Positions 55,158 through 64,000 of a stretch of DNA of 64,000 nucleotides are shown one piece after another (the first letter of the stretch is position 1; the number at the start of each line of letters is the position of its first letter). The DNA comes from Melieria omissa (Eukaryota; Arthropoda; Insecta; Diptera; Ulidiidae): positions 75,780,432 through 75,844,431 of the forward strand of contig OZ020270.1 in NCBI GenBank assembly GCA_963971225.1, given 5' to 3'. The notes beneath the pieces were generated by a model that made no database searches, was not told the origin of the DNA, and worked only from the letters and a program-made list of their open reading frames with translations. Position numbers and translations under genes: made by a program.

Positions 55158-56844
55158 TCATGAAATTTTCCATAACCAAATCGCTGCAAGTGGCTGCCCT
55201 ATGTCCTCGATAGCCTCACGAATTCTATCTTTGAGGTCTTGAATCGACGCTGGGCTGTTGGCGTACACCTTATCTTTCACGTGGCCCCAAAGGAAGAAGT
55301 CGCAAGGTGTTAAATCACAAGATCTCGGTGGCCAATTGTGATCACCTCTTCCAGAGATAACACGGTCCGGAGACTTTTCCCGTAAAAGAGCAATGGTTTC
55401 GTTGCTTGTGTGGCACGTAGCGCCGTCTTGTTGAAAGTAAACGTTGTCCAGATCAATACCATCCAACTCCGACCATAAAAAATCATTAATCATCTCTCGA
55501 TAGCGCAATCTATTCACCGTAACTGTTGATCCAACCTCATTTTCGAAAAAGTAATGTCCAATGACCCCGCCGGACCATAAACCGTCACACGTTGAGGATG
55601 GACAATGATGAACAATAACTCTTGGGTTTTCCGAGCCCCAGATGCGACAATTTTGCTTGTTGACGTAGCCACCGAGGTGGAAATGGGCATCATCAGTCAA
55701 GATGATTTTTCGATGGAATTCCGACGGCAAAGACACGACGTTGTTGATCATCGTTCGGCTTGAGTTCTTGTGTTAACTGAACTTTATAAGCCTTAAGGGG
55801 CACAACTAGTTTGAAATTTTGAAAATTTCGTTTTTTGTTTTATTTCATATTTTTATAGTATAACTATCATAGAAAAAGTAAACGAACGGATTTTGTCGAA
55901 TTCGTAAAAGTCTCTGAGATACAGAGCCTCAAATCCGTCTCGTTTACTACGCGGTAACACGGTTTTAAAACTTTAAACGCGTTTTTCTCAAAACTACATT
56001 TTTCAAATTTGCTGCAGCTGTAACTTGATTACAAATCATCCGATCGACTTGGGACTTTTTTTAGCTTATTGTGTATTTGTTTTTCCATACAATGACCCTC
56101 CAGTTTAATGATAGGATGAAAAGTATAATTATGCCAGGCCAAAATCCATCAGATTTTTCAGCAAAATTTTAATTTTTTTTTCAAAATACCGCCATTTTGT
56201 TGCATTTTATTTTTTTTTTACAACCGAGGGTCATTGTATAGGAAATATAACCTAGTTAAGTAAAATTTTTGGTTTTTTTGATTTCAGGCACTGCGAAGGC
56301 TACAATCACTGCAGCAGTGGGAGAACGTTTTTTTTTTGAAGACTCGGGAGATGGTGGATAACTTGCTGAAAATCGAATACTTTCATTTGAAAAAATTACT
56401 TTGTATTCATTATTTATGCATAAATATATCTGCAAAATTTTAAAACATTCGATGCAATACTTCACAAAATTCAAAATTCACAAAAAATCTCATTTTTTCA
56501 TGCGGTCAAACTAGTTGTGCCCGTTAAGACCCAAGTCTTTATGCAAAATACGTTGTAATGACGTTTTTGGAATGCCCAATTCCTGGGTTTTCTTCAACAC
56601 TTTGGGCTACAGCAGCAATATTCTCAGTTGTTCTTGAGCGACGTGCACGGGTTTTATTCTTCACATCACTAACTTGTCCCAACAGCTCGAATTTTTCCAC
56701 CAATTTCTGTATTGCGGTCCGACAAGGTGCTTCACGACGACCCAAAAATGCTTTAGTTTTGCGAACTGTGACTGCAAGATTTTCACCATTTTTATAGTGA
56801 ATATTAATAATTTCAATGCATTGTTGAAGCGTGTATCGTTCCAT
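55158..56844 (-). pseudogene. Mariner transposase, broken
   Basis: The N-terminal part (56844 to about 56539) has MERYTLQQCIEIINIHYKNG, then PCRTAIQKLVEKFELLGQV and a linker NKTRARRSRTTENI. After the MITE at 55797-56523 it resumes, lacks about 33 bp present in copy 2, and continues (55751-55158) with LTDDAHFHLGGYVNKQN, YFQQDGATCHTS and PPRSCDLTPCDFFLWG, the three catalytic Asp blocks with 36 residues between the last two Asp. Insertion, deletion and frameshifts inactivate it. Confidence 0.85.
55797..56523. mobile_element. TTAA MITE inserted in the mariner transposase
   Basis: TTAA at 55793-55796 and 56524-56527. The ends GGGGCACAACTAGTTTGA and complement (TCAAACTAGTTGTGCCC) are inverted. The uninterrupted site is present in mariner copy 2 at about 63430 (GGGTCTTAAGGC), proving the insertion and the single TTAA target. 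Confidence 0.88.
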
Positions 56845-58235
56845 TTTTAGTAATGGCGTAGTTTCTACTTGTCAAATGTCAAAGAATAAAAGCTTCAAAA
56901 GTGACAGCTACCGAAATACCGGGTGATTCAAAATAACACCTCTTGTTGGAAAACCCTGTATTACAATTAAATGACATTGATACGCCACGTTGCGCTTCGC
57001 CAAAAAATTCATATATCGCAATTACACAGTTTGAATGTATTTTTTTGGATTGGTGTCTTAAGCAAATTTGTTGGTCTTTAAAATATCTAGAAACTTGCCG
57101 AAGACAGTAAAGCGATATTCGGAACGATTAAGGACCCTTTAGCATTTGAAAATGAGCAAACTTCAAAGTCGGATTTCTCTTAAACTAGAGCCAATCCAGC
57201 CAAACGGCTGGTGGATCTCAACTCAGTATACCTATAGAAAAGTCACCCAGTAGGTCCCTCCCATGTCTAAATTTTGGACTTGCACAGTGTTATCAAAATT
57301 AAACTAAACTTGTCATGCACTTGCAAATGTTAAATTGAAGTGCAAGTGCCGTTAGGTTGCTGTCCACCGCTTCGACCTCTGTCCGCGCTGTATTGTTGCT
57401 GCGTTCTTTTTTCCCGTGTTGTCTTTTTTCTCCGTCCGTTTTCAGTAGCGCTACATGCGGTCTGGTCCGACACTGAGAAATTCACTGCTCTGTGGTAAAG
57501 GCATAACACTTACTGCAGGGCAACATCAATTTTTCAATATGGCAGATTGCATTTCCGAATGCTTTCCTTGTCCTTTAACCCACCCAGGTCAGGGTGCTGG
57601 ACAAATTTCGCATAGCCTTCTGCAACGTGCGCGGGCTCAGGGCGAACTTTTTCGCAGTATACGCGTACGTTAACCTCCATAAACCCCGTGTAATGGCACT
57701 AAGTGAGACCCAGGTGTGTGAGGATGCAGATCCACTGGATTTTCACATCCCCGGATACTACTTACTGCCAATATTTTCTCCTCACAGGGGTCTTGCCAGC
57801 AGTAACTATACACGACGGATGCCGAATTTAGCTACATGTGGGTTAAATTCATTATCCAGTCGCACATTCTGCACTTCTGCTTTCTGTATAGAAGCCCGAA
57901 TTCAGGGAGAGTTTTTACTTATAACAAGTTTGATCTTCTCTCTGATTCTATTTCTCATATTCTGGAATCATATCCGAATAGTGAAATTGTAGTTGCTGGT
58001 GATTTCAATATTCATAATGCCAATCGGCTACGGCATTCCAGCCACACAACTCCTGTTATTTGTCGAGCTCTTTGCCGAGTCTAATAACTTGACTCAAATA
58101 GTGCATGAACCAACGCATTGCGGGGCAAGCTCTCAATACTCTACCTAACTTTTTCTCACTTCACATCACATTAGAAACTCGGACCATTGTACCATTTTGG
58201 CGTCTTTCTCATACTCTTCTATCCGCAATGCTTCG

Positions 58236-58274
58236 CACAGTGTAGCGAGTCCATAGTAGCGAGGGACAAAAATA
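58236..58274 (+). other. RSS-like end, 23-bp spacer
   Basis: CACAGTG (7/7 to the V(D)J heptamer), 23 bp, then ACAAAAATA (7/9 to the nonamer ACAAAAACC). It forms the left terminus of the degenerate Transib and is presumably the binding site for its transposase. Confidence 0.8.
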
Positions 58275-58669
58275 GAAGGAATAGTCGTACGACAATAAAA
58301 TTTTGTACATATGATTTTGTAATAAAGAGAAGGTAATAGGCCAAAACTTACTTCAATCACTCCACGGACACGCCCACCTCCCATACAAACCAAATACTAA
58401 GTTGACAGTATCTCGGAAACTATAAAAGATATATTGATGAAAGCAAAAGTAAAGTACAGCAACTCATATCATGAATATAAACACATATGCCAAGAATTGT
58501 TTCGATTAACTTACAAATACGCTTGTTATAAAAAAATGAAATTTTGAAAAATCTAAAAATATCTGTTCATACTTACGCGCACCTAAGTAATTTCAAACCC
58601 AAATAGAAAATAAAAACATCTCCTATTTAATTCAGTATAGCATATATTTTCATTAAAAATTATAATTTG

Positions 58670-60521
58670 TTATTCTGTACCGCTAGGACACTCGCTTTCC
58701 GATGATGAATTATTGCAAATTAAACCCTCTACATCTATCTTTGACAAAATTTCACAACTCGTTCCTTCAACTTCCTCAGATATTATGTATTGCATTATAT
58801 CAGAGTTTCGGTTTTCATGTTTAACTTTTATTTTCCTATTAACTGATATTATTGGTTCTGAAGACATTAACAAGTTCCTTAATATATCGCTATTCGCCGA
58901 TTCGCGTGAGGACTTTCGTGCATGACTTAACCGACTTTTGCGAAAATCCTTATGTCTTGCCTCTAATGCTTCTTCCGAAAGCATAGGAATATTAATGTGA
59001 CTTACTATATCCTTTCCATGAACTAATATTTTATGCACTGTAACCGGCATACAGTACCAATGATAATGCCGCATGTATATTTCATATGTTTCTTTAAGTA
59101 GGACTTCAAAGTCGGTAATGTTTAGATTTTTGTCGGAAGACAATGTTCTTAATATAATAGAAAAATTTTGAAGCAAATTAAAGTCTATGTGAGTAATTTT
59201 ACTTGATATATCAAGGTTCTGGAAAAATCTCCTAGCAAAATTTTCATCATTAGATGTTCCATAACCTGTTTTTACTTTGTCTACAATTAAGCCTATCTCT
59301 TCTTTGAATTCACGTTGAATTCGTTCCTTAGTTTAATTTAAAATTACTTTATTGTTGTTTGTTTGTTTTCAAAGGCAATCTGTAAGCAATGTACAAACAA
59401 CATTCAAACAATTGTATCCAGGCATGCAATGTCGATAGTCCGTATTTATGTAGAAAAATCTTCGTTAAATGGTCTTGCAATGGCATGAAATGAGTTAATT
59501 TCTTTTGGGAGTGATACGCATAAATAACACTTCATTGCAGATTTATTGTCAGACAGCACATTAGCAACTGCACCGTCGATCATAGTAAGGTACATTCTAA
59601 AAGTAACTTCACAATTATTTTCATTGTCGCGATATGCACAAAGCCTTTCAATTTGACTTGCAATGTTTTTTTCAATTGCATTCATCACTTTAGGATTTTC
59701 TTTAATGAAAACAAATTTTATGGGCCTGCAGAAAAGTGTAGATGAAGGCTTTCTATTAACCCAAATAACTTCATTATTATCAGTCTTCAAAATTCGTAGA
59801 GGTACTAATGCTGCTATGAACATGAATTCATCCGTAAAGCTAACATCTTCAGCTGATATTTCCGACACAATAATTAGGCGTGGCATTAAAGCGTCTGCAG
59901 CCTTTTTTAGGGCGTAATAACTTGGAAAGCACTTACTACGAATTGCATTGACCACCGTTTGCAAAACAGTATATTTCCGCACAGACAAATCCAAATCATA
60001 ATAAAGACCAAGTGCCTGATAAACTAACAGGCATTAATCTTCAGCATCAATATTTTCCTTGTTTATTAGATCCGCTGCTCGTACGATTTGGTCTGATGAA
60101 GTGCTATCCACAAGCTGCATGACTTTTCGACGCTTAGTTTTGTCACATGATTCATCATAATCCACCGGAGGTCTGCCTCTACCAGTACTTGGCTTCTAAA
60201 AAAGATATATGTTTAATCAGCAAATATCTGTTAACTCTTTTTAAAATAACATACCTCATCAAGTCGCAAATCTCTGTTATCGTAGTGTTCATTAGCGCAA
60301 TATTCAAAATCAGTGGACGACGTAAGCCATTGAAAGTGCTTCTTTTCGAACGTTGCCTTGATTCGATGGCAAGCCACCCAGTATTGCCGAAGCTTTCCCT
60401 CAATTTTACCTATTTTATTTTGTAATTTTTCTGAATTAAGTGGAGTTGGCATATTATTTGATATAAAAATTTGTAGCTCAAGAAAGCGCCGCAGCGGTCG
60501 AAATGTTTTGCTGCCAACCAT
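58670..60521 (-). pseudogene. Transib (RAG1-like) transposase, degenerate, with intron
   Basis: Exon 1 (60521-60255) ends NRDLRLDE. A 59-bp intron (60254-60196, GTATGT ... TTTTTTAG, phase 0) precedes KPSTGRGRPPVDYDESCDKT and KRRKVMQ. A TAA follows about 55 residues later. The second frame segment (to 59446) has FMFIAALVPLRIL, the second Asp in YLTMIDGAV and CYLC, but the block with the first Asp (GCDGSSG in the intact copy) is absent. After a frameshift region, 59176-58670 has TVHKILVHG and MLSEEALEARHKDFRKSR. Clearly homologous to, but a different family from, 33465-35474. It is catalytically dead. Confidence 0.85.
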
Positions 60522-61064
60522 GCTCCAAAAAGGTCCCTATTTTTTACTGCATACGCCACTGAAAATGTTGAATTTCTTAAAAACGTGCAAGTTTGTGCAG
60601 CTAAAGTCCATGGTTTCTATTAATACATACTTTCAGCTATATCACACTGTAAAATCTCGAAGTAGTAAGAAGTAGTTTTTTTTTTAAGTTTAGCTAAAGT
60701 TTGATGACACTGCACTTTAATTCCTACGAATTGACATTTCTCCAAGTAACGGTACAAGGAATATGGAAAGCAAAACAAAAGTGGGAAAGCTTCCATAGAG
60801 TTGCAAAAATAGTATATTTATAGAATATATTTAGTTAACATAAGGTTCCATGGGAAATTTTTCAATAAGAGTCCTCGAACTTACATTCAACAAATTGCAA
60901 TAATTTCTACCCAAGTCACATACCTTCACAAAGTGCAAGTTTGGTGGCCTGCCATCGGTATATAAATTGATATTTTTAAAGTCCATTTTCACATTTTAGT
61001 GATTTGAGGTATTTACTCCAGTACTGCAAACTTATTTTTCTACATTTACGAAATTCATTTTTTT

Positions 61065-61092
61065 GATTTTTGTCCCTACTCGCGACACTGTG
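61065..61092 (-). other. RSS-like end, 12-bp spacer
   Basis: On the minus strand: CACAGTG (7/7), 12 bp (TCGCGAGTAGGG), then ACAAAAATC (8/9 to ACAAAAACC). It forms the right terminus of the degenerate Transib, paired with the 23-bp-spacer end at 58236-58274. Confidence 0.8.
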
Positions 61093-61759
61093 CTTCGCCC
61101 TTATGTGATGTATGATAAAGCTGGAGTGGACTTAATGAATTTTTCGCCCACTTCAATTGGAAATTGTGTTTTCTTGATAAAAACATAAATGCCGCAGCCA
61201 AAATGATTGAAGAAATTATATTATTGAGAATGCGGTCCTTCATCCCTAATAAGAAAATTTGCATTAAACCTAAGGACAATCTCTGGCTTAATGAGGCATG
61301 CAGAATTGCTGTCAGGTCCAAAGAGGAAGCTTTCAGAGCATGGCAGGCAAATAAAAATGTCGCCACTGAACAGCTGTGTAAACAGGCTACAAATCGATGC
61401 AATGCCATCCTAAGGCGCCAAATTTTCTGCACGAACAACGCCAAAGAAAAAAAGTTCTTCAATGCCAGCGTGGTAGCAAGAACTTTTGGTCATTCGTTAA
61501 GAAGGTGAAGAACCAAATATCATCTTCAATTCCAACTCTTCTTAACAATGATAAAATCATCACTCACTCGGTTGATAAAGCTAATTTGTTGGCTAAAATT
61601 TTCGCAGAGAATTCCTCTCTGCCCCCCAGCGATCAACCACTACCCGTAGTCGAGAACGTCTCTTGCTCTTTGCCAGAAATTCATTTTCGGACACGGGTAG
61701 TTAAAAGAGTGCTTACAAATCTCGATGTAAATAAGACTTCAAGGGTATTCCAGCCGTTG

Positions 61760-62867
61760 CACAGTGTGCGAAATGGTCAATCTAGCGGAACTTAATTAAT
61801 AACTCTTGAATGCGTAACGATATCGTGGTGAAATTTTGTACAGATACTGCTGGCATTTCACCTGAGAACTGGTATGCATATGGACATGGTCCGCCTACTT
61901 TCAAGTAGGGTTGCCATCTATATATATATAAAAGAAAGTGGATGTATGTGTGTAAGCGCATCACGCTCAAACGGACCAGCCGATTTTCATGGAGTTGTTT
62001 TTGTTGAATTAACTTCTTAGTGAATTTCATTGATGGTTGACTAATGGTTCCAAAGTTATCGTCTGAAAATTTTCAGAATTCACGGCAATATGGCAGGAAT
62101 TTTCCGACTTTTCCAATAGATTTTCCGAAAATTTCTTTCCGCACGAACCTGAACTGACTCAATACTAATTCAACAAAAACAATAATTAATAATTAATAAT
62201 AATTGATTGGCACGACAGCCCGCTTACGCGAGACTAAAGCCTAGCTTCCCGCAGCCACCCGTGTTGTGCGTGTGAATTTTGTACGCGGGTGGAAGGGACC
62301 TACAGTTTTATGCCGGTTCCGAACGGCAGGTTGGGAGCTTTTTCATTGGCAATTTTTACTCTCAGAGGTTTGCCATTTCCAGCTGAGAGGACAGCCACCG
62401 AAAGAGAAAACGAGTTTCCCGTTATTTTGTTTAGGTGTTACTACATGCAGTATTCGATCTTGCGTCGCTCTGCATGCGACTCTCTGGACCGCGCACTAAC
62501 CAACTGAGCCACGGCAGCTGCCACTAACAGTATACATAACGATATTCACCTGATTTACCTGATAAGGTGGCGAAAAAAGTGCTGATAGCTAATAACAGAG
62601 TTGTATATGCGCGTTCGCCGTAATAATCTCGAATTACATCTAAATCACAAGTGACTCAAAAATTTGAACAATTTTCTTTTATACAAATAACTGCACATTC
62701 AAGATGATCGTTCGGTGATTTTGGTGAGGTGATTTTGCCAAACAGAAAATATTACGAGAAACGAATCCCTCAATGTGTTAGCTATTATATAAATATGAAA
62801 TTTTATTTTTTTTGGCATTCGAATTATTGAATAAAGTTCCGCTAGATATGCAAAATGCTACACTGTG
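61760..62867. mobile_element. Non-autonomous foldback Transib-type element (copy 2), TSD CGTTG
   Basis: CGTTG at 61755-61759 and 62868-62872. The ends are CACAGTGTGCGAAATGG and complement of CACAGTGTAGCATTTTGC, each followed by TCTAGCGGAAC. It is the inverted relative of 1045-3061: its right 330 bp are the complement of 1045-1345 and its left part matches the 2700-3061 arm. A family B SINE is inserted at about 62201-62522. Skipping it with one CGTTG lets LINE codons (GIPAV...VLKK) read across. Confidence 0.85.
62201..62522 (-). mobile_element. tRNA-derived SINE (family B), long copy
   Basis: On the minus strand it begins with a tRNA-like head: A box TGGCTCAGTTGGTTAGTGC (62511-62493) and B box-like AGATCGAATACTGCA (62460-62446). 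The body matches the fragment at 9495-9616. The 3' side is an AAT-rich stretch (62175-62205). No clear target duplication. The end points come from comparison with the uninterrupted foldback copy at 1045-3061. Confidence 0.75.
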
Positions 62868-63077
62868 CGTTGTTTTGAAAAAGTGCGCTAACTCACTGGC
62901 TTGTCCATTACGCAAACTTTTCAACATGTCATACACCACAGGTGTATTTCCGACATGTTGGAAGGTAGCAAACGTTCAACCAGTTCCTAAAAAAGGCAAG
63001 ACTACTGACCCTGCGAACTATCGACCTATAGCAATCTGTTCGATGCTTTCCTAAGCAATAGAAAGCATTGTAAAATA

Positions 63078-64000
63078 TAGGGTTTTCCAACAAGGGGTGT
63101 TATTTTGAATCACCCGGTATTTCGGTAGCTGTCACTTTTGAAGCTTTTATTCTTTGACATTTGACAAGTAAAAACTAAAGCATTTTTGGGTCGTCGTGAA
63201 GCACCTTGTCGGACCGTAATACAGAAATTGGTGGAAAAATTCGAGCTGTTGGGACAAGTTAGTGATGTGAAGAATAAAACCCGTGCACGTCGCTCAAGAA
63301 CAACTCAGAATATTGCTGCTGTAGCCCAAAGTGTTGAAGAAAACCCAGGTTTGTCGTTTTCCGTCGTTCTTTGGAATTGGGCATTCCAAAAACGTCATTA
63401 CACCGAATTTTGCATAAAGACTTGGGTCTTAAGGCTTATAAAGTTCAGTTAACACAAGATTTCAAGCCGACCGATCATCAACAACGTCGTGTCTTTGCTG
63501 ATTGGGTCCTTGAAATGCATGAAAATGATGCGGAATTCCATCGAAAAATCATCTTGACTGATGATGCCCATTTCCACCTCTGTGGCTACGTCAACAAGCA
63601 AAATTGTCCTATCTGGGGCTCGGAAAAGAGCCAAGAGTTATTGTTGAGAAGTCTCTCCATCCTCAACGTGTGACGGTTTATGGTCCGGCGGGGTCATTGG
63701 ACCTTACTTTTTCGAAAATGAGGTTGGATCAACAGTTACGGTGAATGGATTGCGCTATCGAGAGATGATTAATGATTTTTTATGGTCGGAGTTGGATGGT
63801 ATTGATCTGGACAACGTTTACTTTCAACAAGACGGTGCTTCGTGCCACACAAGCAACGAAACCATTGCTCTTTTACGAGAAAAGTTTCCGGACCGTGTTA
63901 TCTCTGGAAGAGGTGATCACAATTGGCCACCGAGATCTTGTTATTTAACACCTTGCGACTTCTTCCTTTGGGGCCACGTGAAAGATAAGGTGTACGCCAA
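63078..64000 (+). mobile_element. Mariner element (copy 2), cut by the window end
   Basis: Left end TAGGGTTTTCCAACAAGGGG after TA (63076-63077). Same family as 47602-56958, with the transposase on the plus strand and the right end beyond the window. It retains the uninterrupted TCTTAAGGC site where copy 1 has a MITE. Confidence 0.88.
63186..64000 (+). pseudogene. Mariner transposase, frameshifted, incomplete at window end
   Basis: N-terminal codons are shortened (the region before RREAPCRTVIQKLVEKF is deleted relative to copy 1). A frameshift lies near 63350 and another near 63670. Catalytic blocks ILTDDAHFHLCGYVNKQN, YFQQDGASCHTS and the PPRSCYLTPCDFF block are visible across frames; the third catalytic Asp appears as Tyr (CYLTPCDFF). 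Inactive. Confidence 0.8.

Larger units (their letters stand above)
47602..56958 (-). mobile_element. Mariner element (copy 1) carrying BEL-B and a MITE, TSD TA
   Basis: The ends CAGGGTTTTCCAACAAGAGG and complement are flanked by TA at 47600-47601 and 56959-56960. Removing BEL-B (47700-55080) and the TTAA MITE (55797-56523) leaves about 1.24 kb, normal for mariner. A second copy starts at 63078. Confidence 0.88.
47238..57290. mobile_element. Long inverted-repeat element with a mariner at its centre
   Basis: The left arm (47238-47599: AAATTTAGACATGG ... GTGTCATTTATTTATATTAA) is mirrored by the right arm (56961-57278: TTACAATTAAATGACATTG ... CCATGTCTAAATTTT), about 350 bp each with roughly 90% identity by eye. 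The mariner 47602-56958 sits exactly at the symmetry point. CACTGTG at about 45474 and CACAGTG at about 57284 may mark outer ends, but no matching duplication is present. Confidence 0.7.
58236..61092 (-). mobile_element. Degenerate Transib with 23/12 RSS-like ends, TSD CTTCG
   Basis: CTTCG at 58231-58235 and 61093-61097. Left end: CACAGTG 58236-58242, 23-bp spacer, ACAAAAATA 58266-58274. Right end, read inward: CACAGTG 61092-61086, 12-bp spacer, ACAAAAATC 61073-61065. It encodes a broken RAG1-like transposase on the minus strand (60521-58670). Length 2857 bp. It is inserted in LINE coding sequence. Confidence 0.9.
57440..63075 (+). pseudogene. CR1/Jockey-superfamily LINE, broken by two Transib-type elements and a mariner
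   Basis: Three coding pieces on the plus strand. (1) 57594-58230: APE endonuclease, with FRIAFCNVRGLRANFFAVYA, ALSETQV, then after a frameshift FLYRSPNSG and VVAGDFNIHN. (2) 61098-61759: linker to RT (NLWLNEACRIAVRSKEEAFR; frameshifts near 61115 and 61400). (3) 62873-63075: RT start, VFPTCWKVANVQPVPKKGK and NYRPIAICSML followed by a TAA stop. The Transib at 58236-61092 and the foldback element at 61760-62867 separate the pieces, with 5-bp duplications of LINE sequence at each. RT after motif 2 is cut off by the mariner at 63078. Confidence 0.8.

Noticed and set aside
45474..57290. CACTGTG (about 45474) and CACAGTG (about 57284) as ends of a sixth Transib-type element
   Set aside because: No matching 5-bp duplication (AATTA versus TTATC) and the arms do not align cleanly to the motifs. 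Possible outer limits of the inverted repeat, but unsupported.

Overview
The window is 64 kb of insect nuclear DNA, almost certainly from a higher fly. A tephritid-like genome is my guess; the sequence does not prove it. The only host coding sequence I recognise is one 142-bp exon at 29811-29952 (+), the start of the C2B domain of the synaptic priming protein UNC-13, with a GTGAGT donor. Everything else appears to be intron of that gene filled with transposons in layers. In Drosophila unc-13 lies on the small, repeat-rich element F, which is the ancestral X in several other fly families. The repeat density fits such a location, but this is inference.

Layout. 1-3140: gypsy-type remnant whose LTR is split by a foldback Transib-type element. 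4652-13446: mariner, hAT, SINE, Tc1, pogo-like, Harbinger-like and TTAA-flanked small elements. 13714-26999: a Transib-type element that interrupts a HARBI1-like transposase relic and itself contains a BEL/Pao retrotransposon (A, 14868-26719), which contains a Jockey LINE, which contains a second LINE. 27871-28603: element with a Myb/SANT-like relic. 29811-29952: unc-13 exon. 30169-32436: hAT. 32933-36684: a near-intact autonomous Transib (RAG1-like transposase, TSD CGACG) inside foldback DNA. 37435-44459: foldbacks, a solo LTR and another hAT. 45503-47233: piggyBac-type element. 47238-57290: long inverted repeat split at its centre by a mariner, which carries BEL/Pao element B, which carries a SINE and a Tc1 element. 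57440-63075: LINE hit by a second Transib (58236-61092), a foldback Transib-type element (61760-62867) and another mariner copy (63078 to the window end).

Most element ends here are fixed by exact target-site duplications read on both sides (5 bp for Transib and BEL, 8 bp for hAT, TTAA, TA, 4 bp for the solo LTR, 10-12 bp for LINE/SINE), and several by an empty site or by a reading frame that continues across the insertion.

The most interesting signal is the Transib set. All five copies have 5-bp GC-rich target duplications and CACAGTG or CACACTG ends. The degenerate copy at 58236-61092 has a CACAGTG heptamer, a 23-bp spacer and an A-rich nonamer at one end, and CACAGTG, a 12-bp spacer and ACAAAAATC at the other. 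That is the layout of V(D)J recombination signals, around a RAG1-like gene. The copy at 13714-26999 looks similarly asymmetric (23/13). The intact copy at 32933-36684 is symmetric.
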